Assembly (NCBI GenBank): GCA_039989475.1
Contig: JBDXHU010000005.1
Location: forward strand, 186,001 to 250,000
Direction of reading: 5' to 3'
Length of the DNA stretch: 64,000 bases
Origin: JBDXHU01 sp039989475
GTDB taxonomy: Bacteria > Pseudomonadota > Gammaproteobacteria > Pseudomonadales > Halieaceae
Below the pieces are notes generated by a model that worked only from the letters and a program-made list of their open reading frames with translations, ran no database searches and had not been told where the DNA came from. This document shows, in pieces, positions 17,809-26,058 of this stretch (the first letter of the stretch is position 1; every line of letters starts with the position of its first letter). The translations under genes were made by a program, and so were the position numbers.

Positions 17809-20223
17809 ATGAGCGAAGAGAATAGCTACGACTCATCCAGCATCAAGGTTCTTAAAGGCCTCGACGCTGTTCGTAAGCGCCCGGGTATGTATATCGGCGA
17901 TACTGATGATGGCACCGGCTTGCACCACATGGTGTACGAGCTGGTTGATAACTCTATCGACGAGGCCCTGGCCGGACACTGCAGTATAGTGACTGTGGTT
18001 ATTCACCCGGACGAGTCGGTATCGGTGGCCGATGATGGTCGTGGTATTCCCACGGAGATACACGAGGAGGGCGTGTCCGCCGCTGAGGTCATCATGACCG
18101 TGCTCCACGCGGGCGGTAAGTTTGATGACAACTCCTACAAAGTGTCTGGTGGTTTGCACGGTGTTGGCGTCTCGGTCGTAAATGCCCTGTCCGAGGACCT
18201 GGTTCTGACCATCCGCCGCGAGGGCAAGCTGTATGAGCAAAACTACCGTCATGGCGTTCCCGTGGCCCCGCTGGCCAGCGTAGGAGAGACAGAGTCTTCG
18301 GGTACCGAGGTGCGTTTCAAGCCCTCTGCCGAGACCTTCACCAACATTGAGTTTCACTTTGATATCCTGGCCAAGCGCCTGCGTGAGCTGGCCTTTTTGA
18401 ACTCCGGTGTCGCCATCCAGCTGAGCGATGAGCGCAGCGGGCAGCAGGAAACCTACTGCTATGACGGCGGTCTCAGCGCCTTTGTGGACTATCTGAACCA
18501 GAACAAGAGCCCGCTCAACCGCGTCTTCCACTTCGACCTGACCCAGGACGATGGCATTGGTGTAGAGGTCGCACTGCAGTGGAATGACTCCTTCCAGGAG
18601 AACCTGTTCTGCTATACCAACAACATCAGCCAGCGAGATGGTGGTACCCACCTAGCCGGCTTCCGTGCAGCCCTGACCCGCAGTTTGAACAACTATATTG
18701 AAAAGGAAGGCGCGGGCAAAAATGCCAAGGTAGCGACGACCGGTGATGATGCCCGGGAAGGTTTGACCGCGGTGATTTCAGTGAAAGTACCCGACCCGAA
18801 GTTTTCTTCCCAGACCAAGGACAAGCTGGTGTCCTCTGAAGTTAAGACCGCCGTGGAGCAGGCGATGAACCAGCGCTTCGGTGACTACCTGATAGAAAAC
18901 CCCATGGAAGCCAAGGCTGTCGTGGGCAAAATGCTGGACGCTGCCCGGGCCAGGGAAGCTGCCCGCAAGGCGCGGGAAATGACCCGACGCAAGGGCGCCC
19001 TGGACATCGCCGGTCTCCCCGGCAAACTGGCTGACTGCCAGGAGAAGGACCCCGCCTTGTCGGAAATCTATCTGGTAGAGGGTGATTCAGCGGGTGGCTC
19101 AGCCAAGCAGGGCCGCAATCGCAAGTACCAGGCGATTCTGCCCCTGAAGGGCAAGATTCTAAATGTGGAAAAAGCGCGCTTCGACAAGATGCTGGCCTCG
19201 GCCGAGGTAGGCACTATCGTAACCGCGCTGGGCTGTGGTATTGGCAAGGACGAGTTCAACGCAGATAAGTTGCGCTACCACAGCATTATCATCATGACAG
19301 ACGCAGATGTTGACGGCTCTCACATTCGTACCCTGCTGCTCACGTTCTTCTTTCGCCAGATGCGCGAACTGCTGGAACGGGGCCATATCTTCATCGCCCA
19401 GCCGCCGCTATACAAGATCGCCAGGGGCAAGCAGCACCAGTACCTCAAGGATGATGCCGCTCTCAACGACTACCTTACGCAATCAGCACTGGACAGCGCC
19501 GCCCTGCATACCACAGCCGATGTGCCGCCAATAAGCGGTGAAGGCCTGGAAGGACTGGTTGTGGAATACCGGGCTGTGGCAGCCACCATAGAGCGTTTGA
19601 GCCGCCTTTATGCGGCGCCAGTGCTATGGGCCATGCTGGATTTGCCCACGTTGACCACCACCGACCTGGAGCAGGAAGATAAAGTAAACACCTGGTGTGG
19701 CGAGCTGCAGGAGCAGCTGGATCTAAACCCGGTTGATGGTCGCACGTATACCTGCGTGATTCGTAAAGACACCGAGCGCCAACTCTACTTCCCGGTGGTT
19801 AAGTTGTTGTCCCACGGCGTGGACAGCGAAACCGATTATCACCACGAATTCTTTGGTTCCAGTGAATATCGTAATCTGCGGGCCCTGGGCGAGAAACTGA
19901 ATGGCCTGATCGAGGAAGACGGCTACATACAGCGCGGTGAAAAAACCCTGGCGACTCGCAACTTTGCCGAAGTACTGGATTGGCTAATGGCCGAAGCGGC
20001 CAAGGGCTACAGTATCCAGCGCTACAAGGGTCTGGGTGAAATGAACCCGGACCAGCTGTGGGAGACGACCATGGATCCTGAATCCCGGCGCATGCTGCAG
20101 GTCACTATTGAGGATGCCATAGCGGCAGACCAAATATTTACCACGCTAATGGGTGACCAGGTGGAACCGCGTCGCGACTTTATCGAGGACAACGCACTCT
20201 CGGTGGCGAACCTGGATGTGTAG
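17809..20223 (+). CDS. gyrB: DNA gyrase subunit B
   Basis: ATPase subunit of gyrase, 804 residues, the usual gammaproteobacterial length. GHKL ATPase motifs (ELVDNSIDEALAGHC; DDGRGIPTEIHEEG; GGLHGVGVSVVNALS), TOPRIM motifs EGDSAGGSAKQGRNRKYQA and DADVDGSHIRTLLLTF, and the C-terminal RYKGLGEMNPDQLWETTMDP. Last gene of the dnaA operon; it marks the left boundary of the accessory block because the next backbone gene, glyS, is 33 kb away. Confidence 0.98.
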   Translation: MSEENSYDSSSIKVLKGLDAVRKRPGMYIGDTDDGTGLHHMVYELVDNSIDEALAGHCSIVTVVIHPDESVSVADDGRGIPTEIHEEGVSAAEVIMTVLHAGGKFDDNSYKVSGGLHGVGVSVVNALSEDLVLTIRREGKLYEQNYRHGVPVAPLASVGETESSGTEVRFKPSAETFTNIEFHFDILAKRLRELAFLNSGVAIQLSDERSGQQETYCYDGGLSAFVDYLNQNKSPLNRVFHFDLTQDDGIGVEVALQWNDSFQENLFCYTNNISQRDGGTHLAGFRAALTRSLNNYIEKEGAGKNAKVATTGDDAREGLTAVISVKVPDPKFSSQTKDKLVSSEVKTAVEQAMNQRFGDYLIENPMEAKAVVGKMLDAARAREAARKAREMTRRKGALDIAGLPGKLADCQEKDPALSEIYLVEGDSAGGSAKQGRNRKYQAILPLKGKILNVEKARFDKMLASAEVGTIVTALGCGIGKDEFNADKLRYHSIIIMTDADVDGSHIRTLLLTFFFRQMRELLERGHIFIAQPPLYKIARGKQHQYLKDDAALNDYLTQSALDSAALHTTADVPPISGEGLEGLVVEYRAVAATIERLSRLYAAPVLWAMLDLPTLTTTDLEQEDKVNTWCGELQEQLDLNPVDGRTYTCVIRKDTERQLYFPVVKLLSHGVDSETDYHHEFFGSSEYRNLRALGEKLNGLIEEDGYIQRGEKTLATRNFAEVLDWLMAEAAKGYSIQRYKGLGEMNPDQLWETTMDPESRRMLQVTIEDAIAADQIFTTLMGDQVEPRRDFIEDNALSVANLDV

Positions 20224-20672
20224 CGAGTGTTCTCGTGTACGCGGCCGGAATGTTAAGTTGATTGAGGTATCCCGGCGCCTCCGGCCCGCCGTGATCAGCG
20301 GACATGACAATCAGCGTATTCTCGAGGCCGACCTGCGCGTCCACGGCGCGCAGCAGATCCGCCAGCGTGCGGTCCAGGCGCAGCAGGTTGTCTTCCGCTT
20401 CCAGGCTTGACGGCCCGAACACGTGGCCCACGTAGTCGGTGGACGAAAAGCTGACACTCAGGTAATCGGTCACCGCATCGACGCCCAACTGCTCTTCCGC
20501 GAGCGCCTCGAGTGCGAAGTCGAGCACCAGCCGATCACCCACAGGACTCAGCGTCAGCAAGGTGGTGAAGTAGGGGCTGGCCCCATCGCCGAAACCCAGG
20601 CCCAGCGGACCGGTCAGAGTGCGCGGATCACGGTCGGCGTGGTCACCCAGGCGCAGCGGGTTAGCCTCAAGT
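20224..20672 (-). pseudogene. Fragment of an alkaline-phosphatase-superfamily protein
   Basis: An open minus-strand frame, without start or natural end, reads RLGDHADRDPRTLTGPLG, then GVDAVTDYLSVSFSSTDYVG, HVFGPSSLEAEDNL and IVMSADHGGPEAPGYLNQL. The STDYVGHxFGP and SADHGG blocks are metal-ligand motifs of the type I phosphodiesterase/nucleotide pyrophosphatase/alkaline phosphatase fold. About 150 of the several hundred residues expected are present. The fragment begins right at the gyrB stop codon and breaks near 20672, where a different truncated gene begins on the opposite strand. Remnant, not expected to be functional. Confidence 0.7.
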
Positions 20673-20674
20673 CG

Positions 20675-21112
20675 AATACAGCCCGGAACTCACTGCTCGG
20701 TGGCGCAGCCGGTTGGGCTTTGGCGCGCAACCAGTCCAGTGGTCGACAGGCGGCAGCGGCCCTGGGTGGAGCCGCCCTGGCGGGAGGCGCCACGAGTCGT
20801 TCCCAGGGCGACAACATGGCTATGCAGTACACCATTCAGAGTGCGGGATCGGCAGTCCAGGTGATTACGGACCAGACCGAGATTCGCATTGGGGATTGTG
20901 TGACTGTAGAGGAAACCAGCAACGGAGCGAATGTGCGCCGTGCTGATCCAGCTATGTGCAAGGCCTCACCGCAGGTGCTGGAGAAAGTAAAAGGCGAAAT
21001 GCAGGAAGAAGCCAACGAGTGTAACCAGGCTAAACAACGGTTGATTAATGCCAAGACCAAGGAAGAGGTCGATGTGGCGCGTCAGGTGGTGGAGATTCTC
21101 TGTAACGACTGA
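20675..21112 (+). pseudogene. 5'-truncated glycine-zipper lipoprotein gene
   Basis: From about 20675 the plus-strand frame reads ARNSLLGGAAGWALARNQ followed by AAAALGGAALAGGATSR, a glycine-zipper membrane-spanning pattern like that of SlyB/17-kDa antigen lipoproteins, then a soluble tail ending ARQVVEILCND with four cysteines. No signal peptide or lipobox precedes it; upstream codons are the antisense of the phosphatase fragment. An internal ATG at 20816 could still start a 99-residue protein. The 3' end is intact, the 5' end lost at the junction. Confidence 0.6.
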
Positions 21113-21147
21113 CGCTCCACATATCAGGTTCCAGCGGGGTCTGCGTT

Positions 21148-21924
21148 TCAGTCGCCGTGTACGTTGTCACGTAAATACGCCTTACAAATACTTTCCAGGG
21201 CCGCACCGTTATGCTCTGTTTGCAGTTTGGCCTTCGCGTGTTCAAGTGCCTGATTAACAGCTGTTTCTTGCTCTGGATAGAGTTTGAACTGACGGATATA
21301 TTCTGTATCCAAAGAAGAAGCCTCAGTAACCAGGGGAGGCCTGGCATCTTTGTCCTCGACAGCATCTTCCCCACTACTGTCATGCGCTGAGCTGTCCACC
21401 TGAGTGGACAGTTCAGCCATGGCGGCTGCGTTACCGACTTCCTGTTTGATGTATTTTTTTAATTCCTCGACGTTTTTATCGGCAGCCACATTGATCCATT
21501 CATCCGCATTGGCTTTGGTCAGGTGTTTGGCGAACCAGCGAATCTTTGTCCAGCCGATATGCTTAATATCATTCCATAATACGCCGGACTCAGTCAGGCA
21601 GGAGTATATTTTGATGTAATCATAGGCTGTCGAACGTGACAAACCTGCGTCCTCTTCAACCATCACCTTGAAGGACTGATACCCATAGTCTTTGAACCAG
21701 TTATTCTCGTTGATGGTCTTCAGTATCCCACCCAGAAGGAATACGCTGAAGCCTCCATAATTGCTCAACTCTTTGGCAGACAGCTGTGCTGCATCCATAT
21801 CAAGATCGCCCACGAATTGTCTTACCTGTTGTATGTGGTCACCCCCCCCTCCCTTTGAAGGCACTATTCCGGTAAGTTTTTCGAAAACCAACAATTCGTT
21901 ATCGGCTTTAACTTTTGTTTTCAT
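21148..21924 (-). CDS. Hypothetical protein with a helix-turn-helix-like segment
   Basis: 258 residues from the ATG at 21924, which has GAGAGAG eight bases upstream; an in-frame start 18 codons earlier is less likely. Function not recognised. The middle segment AGLSRSTAYDYIKIYSCLTE resembles a DNA-binding helix-turn-helix, and the surrounding order (variable N-terminus, HTH-like part, charged linker near residues 180-210, helical C-terminus) recalls DUF3102- or ParB/KorB-like regulators. Codon use is more AT-rich than the neighbours, suggesting transfer. A run of eight G bases (C on the plus strand, 21842-21849) lies about 75 bases after the start and encodes KGGGGD. Confidence 0.6.
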   Translation of the reverse strand: MKTKVKADNELLVFEKLTGIVPSKGGGGDHIQQVRQFVGDLDMDAAQLSAKELSNYGGFSVFLLGGILKTINENNWFKDYGYQSFKVMVEEDAGLSRSTAYDYIKIYSCLTESGVLWNDIKHIGWTKIRWFAKHLTKANADEWINVAADKNVEELKKYIKQEVGNAAAMAELSTQVDSSAHDSSGEDAVEDKDARPPLVTEASSLDTEYIRQFKLYPEQETAVNQALEHAKAKLQTEHNGAALESICKAYLRDNVHGD

Positions 21925-22006
21925 CACAAGCTCTCTCGAGTTCAAGCTGTAACTGGCAGGAATTTCGTATCCGCCCACGCACAGCCACAGTGCGGCTCAT
22001 TCAGAC

Positions 22007-23731
22007 TCACTCGTACCCTCTGTCACCGTACCAGGTGGAAAACTCCTCGACGCCTGGAACGTCAATCGCATTGATCCGGGCATCGACGGGCACCTGCACC
22101 ACCGCCGGCCTGCCTGCGGCCAGAGCACGTTCAATGGCGGGCGCGATGTCTTCACGTCGATCTACGTATTCACCGTGCGCACCATAGCCCTCGGCGATCT
22201 TGTCGAATCGGACCTGGTCTCCCCATCGGGCCTCGGTGTAGGTGGAGTCTTCACCGAAGGCGGCATTGTAGACCTTGACCTCGAGGCCCCAGGCGTAGTC
22301 GCATCCAACGATGAACACGATAGGCAGATTCTTGCGCACCGCTGTTTCCAGCTCGGAAATATGGAACTGGAAAGCTGAATCGCCACTGACCACGATGACC
22401 CGACGTGTGTCACCGACGGCCAGCTGGGCCCCTATGGCATGTGGAATGCCTGTACCCAGGTGGCCGAAGTTTTGCGACCAGTGAATATCTGAGGAGGCTG
22501 TAGTGCTGTAGGCCATGTGCCACAGGGAAATCGCGCCGCCGTCCCGAATCAACACCGGATCCAGTGGTAATGCAGTGGATATCTCGCGCATCAGGTGCGC
22601 CGGATGCACCGGTGTTGTACTCGGTGCGGATTCGGCGGCGGCAGCCGTGTCATCATGCAATTGCGCTTGGAGTGCCTTGAAATTGTTTGGCAAGCGTTGC
22701 TCAACTGATCGCGTCCTCAACTCAGCAGACAGTTGCGGCACCACGTCCCTCAGGTCCCCCACCAGCGGAACATCGATGGGACGGTTTGCGCCAATCGCAG
22801 TGGCGTCGCGTTCTATGTAGATCCACTTGCGGTCGGTACGACCAGCGTCCCAGTGTCGTTTCGTGCCGTAGTGCAGCGGTTCACCTATCTCGGTGCCCAC
22901 GGCCAGTACCACATCGGCTTCACTGATGGCTTGATTGGCCGCCGGTGTGGCATAGGGGGCGGTAACATCCAGCACCTGCAGCAGGCGTGAAGATGCACCC
23001 GGCGTTGCGATCACCGGGCACTGCATCAATGCGGCGAGCTCGTTGAGTTCAGTTTGGGCCCTGGAAACAAAAACCCCGTTGCCTACCAGCAGCACCGGCT
23101 GATTTGCGTGCTCCAGCAGTGAGACTGCTCGCTCGATGGAATCGGCATCCGCGCGCTGGTGCTGGATGCGGTATTGGCAGATTTCCTTGAGCGGCCCGAA
23201 TGGGTGCGATGTGCTGGCATATTCTTGCGGGTACTCAATGTATACCGGGCCGGGCTTCCCCGATGACAGCTGACGGAACGCTTCGTGGAAGATATCGTCC
23301 ACGTGGTCGGCGTGTTCGATGACGCCGACAAACTTCATAGCCTCTTCAAAGTAACGCGGTTGCCGGGTGTATTGAAAGTGGCCGCGCCTTACCTGTTGGT
23401 CGAAGTATCTTTCGCGCTGGCCAGCTATGAAAATCGTCGGGATGTTCTCTTTAGCTGCGGCAATGGCGGCCGGCGCCAGGTTGGCCACGCCTGGCCCCTG
23501 GTTGCCCACAATGACGCCTGGCTTGCCCGTAAGCCGATACAGCCCATCGGCCATGAAGGCTCCTGCAGCTTCATGATGTGGTGCGACGACTTGCCAACCG
23601 CGTTGCTCTGCAAGCGTAAACATCAGAACGAAGCTGGGGTCGGGGATGCCAAACAGTGTGTCTATCCCTTCCTGTTCCAGCAGATTGAGTATGCGTTCGG
23701 GAATGAGGGTTTCAGTTGCTTGCGAGCTCAT
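22007..23731 (-). CDS. Thiamine-diphosphate-dependent enzyme (acetolactate synthase/benzoylformate decarboxylase type)
   Basis: 574 residues with the three-domain ThDP fold. The PYR domain carries the catalytic glutamate in APHHEAAGAFMADG (E54) and GNQGPGVANLAPA; the middle domain has VLAVGTEIGEPLHYG; the PP domain has GDSAFQFHISELETAVRKNL, then VGCDYAWG. In most relatives this Mg-ThDP motif is GDG...NN; here it is GDS...CD, so metal ligation differs. Substrate cannot be told; 2-keto acid ligation or decarboxylation is the family chemistry. Eighty-three bases downstream of the SDR gene, same strand, with a GGAGA site before the ATG. Confidence 0.85.
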   Translation of the reverse strand: MSSQATETLIPERILNLLEQEGIDTLFGIPDPSFVLMFTLAEQRGWQVVAPHHEAAGAFMADGLYRLTGKPGVIVGNQGPGVANLAPAAIAAAKENIPTIFIAGQRERYFDQQVRRGHFQYTRQPRYFEEAMKFVGVIEHADHVDDIFHEAFRQLSSGKPGPVYIEYPQEYASTSHPFGPLKEICQYRIQHQRADADSIERAVSLLEHANQPVLLVGNGVFVSRAQTELNELAALMQCPVIATPGASSRLLQVLDVTAPYATPAANQAISEADVVLAVGTEIGEPLHYGTKRHWDAGRTDRKWIYIERDATAIGANRPIDVPLVGDLRDVVPQLSAELRTRSVEQRLPNNFKALQAQLHDDTAAAAESAPSTTPVHPAHLMREISTALPLDPVLIRDGGAISLWHMAYSTTASSDIHWSQNFGHLGTGIPHAIGAQLAVGDTRRVIVVSGDSAFQFHISELETAVRKNLPIVFIVGCDYAWGLEVKVYNAAFGEDSTYTEARWGDQVRFDKIAEGYGAHGEYVDRREDIAPAIERALAAGRPAVVQVPVDARINAIDVPGVEEFSTWYGDRGYE

Positions 23732-23814
23732 GTTTGTTTCTCCACTTGAATATGTTCGGCGCCTTGGTGGTAAGCCTTTATTGGGCGGGTCGAGGGCTGA
23801 GGGCCCTGTCTACT

Positions 23815-24642
23815 TCAGGCATAGCCCATTTTTTCGGCGGCGCTCATTGTCAGCTTGCGGGTGAGACGCGGTGAAATTCTTTTCATGATCGCTGTCAGCC
23901 TCGCACCGGCGCCGGTATGAGTGTGTGCTCGACCGGTTTGCACGGCTTTGAGTATGGCCCCGGCGACCACCCGCGGGTTGCTCCCGTTCGCCTGGTAGTA
24001 CTGGGACAGGCGCTGTGCCTGCTTTGCTCCATCAGGGTTATATGATTGGGCTTGTGCGATCGGTGTATTGATGACCCCCGGATGGACACAGCTCACCCCG
24101 ATGTCAGAGTGGTGCAACTCCATGGCGATGACTTCTGTGAGGCCATGTACGGCGAATTTTGAAGCGGCGTAGGCCGACATATTCGGGGCCGGGGAAATTG
24201 AAGCCATGGAAGCCACGTTGGCCAGGTGCCGCGGCTCGCCCGCCTCCTGCATTCGCGGCAGAAAGGCCCGGCAACCATTAAGCACTCCCCAGAAATTGAC
24301 ATCCATTACCTTGCGGACTTCCTCAATCGGTGTATTGAGGAAGCTGCCCAGCGCGCCGATACCGGCATTGTTGATCAGTACATGCGGAACTCCAATTCGC
24401 TCACATACGGTTTGAGCTACCTGTTCGAACTGCTGCTGATCTGAAACATCCAGGGCGATGGGGTGAACCTCCCTGGTTAAGCACCGCACATTGTTAACCG
24501 TATCCTGGAGCAACTGCTCACTCAGGTCTGCGAGTACCAGACGACAACCCTGCTCGGCAAAAACCCGCGCCGTCGCAGCGCCGATTCCAGAGGCCGCGCC
24601 GGTGATAAAAACAAGCTTGTTTTCCAGTTGCGGGATCGCCAT
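23815..24642 (-). CDS. Short-chain dehydrogenase/reductase
   Basis: 275 residues, classical SDR. NAD(P)-binding TGAASGIG at residues 15-22, NNAG at 91-94, and the catalytic YAASK at 158-162 with serine at about 145. Asp39 after the second strand (LVLADL) suggests NAD preference. An AAGGAA site lies before the ATG. Lies between the AraC regulator and the ThDP enzyme, all on the minus strand; probably part of the same degradative unit as the ThDP enzyme and the alcohol dehydrogenase. Confidence 0.9.
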   Translation of the reverse strand: MAIPQLENKLVFITGAASGIGAATARVFAEQGCRLVLADLSEQLLQDTVNNVRCLTREVHPIALDVSDQQQFEQVAQTVCERIGVPHVLINNAGIGALGSFLNTPIEEVRKVMDVNFWGVLNGCRAFLPRMQEAGEPRHLANVASMASISPAPNMSAYAASKFAVHGLTEVIAMELHHSDIGVSCVHPGVINTPIAQAQSYNPDGAKQAQRLSQYYQANGSNPRVVAGAILKAVQTGRAHTHTGAGARLTAIMKRISPRLTRKLTMSAAEKMGYA

Positions 24643-24781
24643 TAAAAATTCCTTCAGAAGCCAGAACGGCCACCCATACTAGCGCCACCCGGTGGCCACA
24701 GCACAGCGCCGGGGCGGCCCATTTAGTTTGAAATTCGGACAGGGTGTGACTGGCGTGAACGAAAGGGATGCTGGCGGCGGT

Positions 24782-25795
24782 CTAGTTAAGGTTCCGAGCG
24801 CGATAGTCCGAAGGGGACATACTCTGCCAGCGCCTGAACGCCTGAGAAAAGTTCTGGGCGTCACTGAAGCCGCAGTGCTCGGCGATTTGCTGGATGTTCA
24901 TATCGGTCGTCAGTAGAAAATCCAGTGCGACCTGTTGGCGCTCTGCATCCAGTAACGCCTGAAAGCTGGTGTTTTTATCTTTCAGCCTGCGACGCAGGGT
25001 TCGGGAGGACATGGCGAGGCGGCTGGCAACCTGCTCCAGGCTGGGAAAGCGGTCTTTCTCGCGGCGCATATTCAGCTTTACCTCACTGATGATGTCACCG
25101 CCGGAGGAGAGTTTTCTTTGCAGGTTATCACGCAGGGAGGCAAGCACCTCCTTTACCTGGGGGTCGTAGGTGTTGATTTCCCGATCGAGTAGGTCGGCAC
25201 TGTGGTGTAATTCGCAGGTGGGTTGGGAGAACAGCACTGGACAGGCGAAAATATCCTGGTAACGGCGATGGTATGCGGGCCTGGGGTAGTCGAGCAATAC
25301 CTTCACGGGTTTGGCATCGCTGCCACAAAGCTCTTCGGCATGAGCCTGTATCGTGGCCAGGCCTCGTTCAATGATGAAGCGATGCAGTTCGGCATCAAAT
25401 TCCGAAGTGGATGCCGTGTGTAATAGCAGTCCACCTGCCTCCTCAATATGCCAGTCTGCTAGCGTGTAGTAGAAGGACTGGTTCCTATAGCTCTCGCCGA
25501 GAGCCTCGCGCACCGTGCGGGCGGCGACCTGCACCATGCCATAGGGCCCCGTGTCGGATAGTCCGGTAATCCAGCCAATTTCAAGGCCCAGGCCGTTGTG
25601 TTGGGAGCAGGCGAGAGCGTTTCGGTAAAAAGTCCGCGCCTGCTCCGCGCTGATCAGGTGATAGGAATCCTCAATCTCGGCGCGATTTAACTCTGTGCCG
25701 GCAAGCAGGGCATGCTCGTCGATACCCAGCTCGAGCATGTAAGCCAGCACTTTACGCAGTGTCAGGCTATAGATTTGCCGATGAGCGGGACTCAT
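24782..25795 (-). CDS. AraC-family transcriptional regulator
   Basis: 337 residues. The N-terminal two thirds match the arabinose-binding-like sensor domain found in OruR/ArgR-type AraC regulators (LTGLSDTGPYGMVQVAARTV region), and the C-terminal about 90 residues are the double helix-turn-helix: VASRLAMSSRTLRRRLKD and then NIQQIAEHCGFSDAQNFSQA with FRRWQSMSPSDYR. Situated between the receptor and the SDR gene, so the natural hypothesis is that it controls these catabolic and uptake genes in response to their substrate. Confidence 0.9.
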   Translation of the reverse strand: MSPAHRQIYSLTLRKVLAYMLELGIDEHALLAGTELNRAEIEDSYHLISAEQARTFYRNALACSQHNGLGLEIGWITGLSDTGPYGMVQVAARTVREALGESYRNQSFYYTLADWHIEEAGGLLLHTASTSEFDAELHRFIIERGLATIQAHAEELCGSDAKPVKVLLDYPRPAYHRRYQDIFACPVLFSQPTCELHHSADLLDREINTYDPQVKEVLASLRDNLQRKLSSGGDIISEVKLNMRREKDRFPSLEQVASRLAMSSRTLRRRLKDKNTSFQALLDAERQQVALDFLLTTDMNIQQIAEHCGFSDAQNFSQAFRRWQSMSPSDYRARNLN

Positions 25796-26018
25796 CGGTT
25801 GCTAGCGACCAGCCATAGGTTACTTCCACATTTTCCATCACTTCGCTGGCAAGCCCTTGTTTATCGAGGTCCTGAGCCTGGCCTCAGCGCTTTGAGCGCC
25901 AGTATAAGGCCTTTGCTCAGGGTTCGGAAACAGCCTTTTGGCGAGAGCAGAACGGTGTCAGTGTCGTAGTGGAGGTGCTGGTTGCCGGCTTGAAGTCCGG
26001 GCGGGTGGGAACTGTAGG

Positions 26019-26046
26019 GGAGGGACGGGATGGATCCCGCCCCTCC
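26019..26046 (-). terminator. 13-base inverted repeat after the TonB-receptor gene
   Basis: Arms GGAGGGACGGGAT and ATCCCGCCCCTCC around a two-base centre, one mismatch, 12 bases downstream of the receptor stop codon. Very stable hairpin but no T-run, so terminator function is inferred from position. Confidence 0.45.
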
Positions 26047-26058
26047 TGGACAGATTAT

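Noticed and set aside
23285..23310. CCACGTGG core in the ThDP-enzyme gene
   Set aside because: Only the central eight bases match parS; the flanking TGTT/AACA arms are absent.
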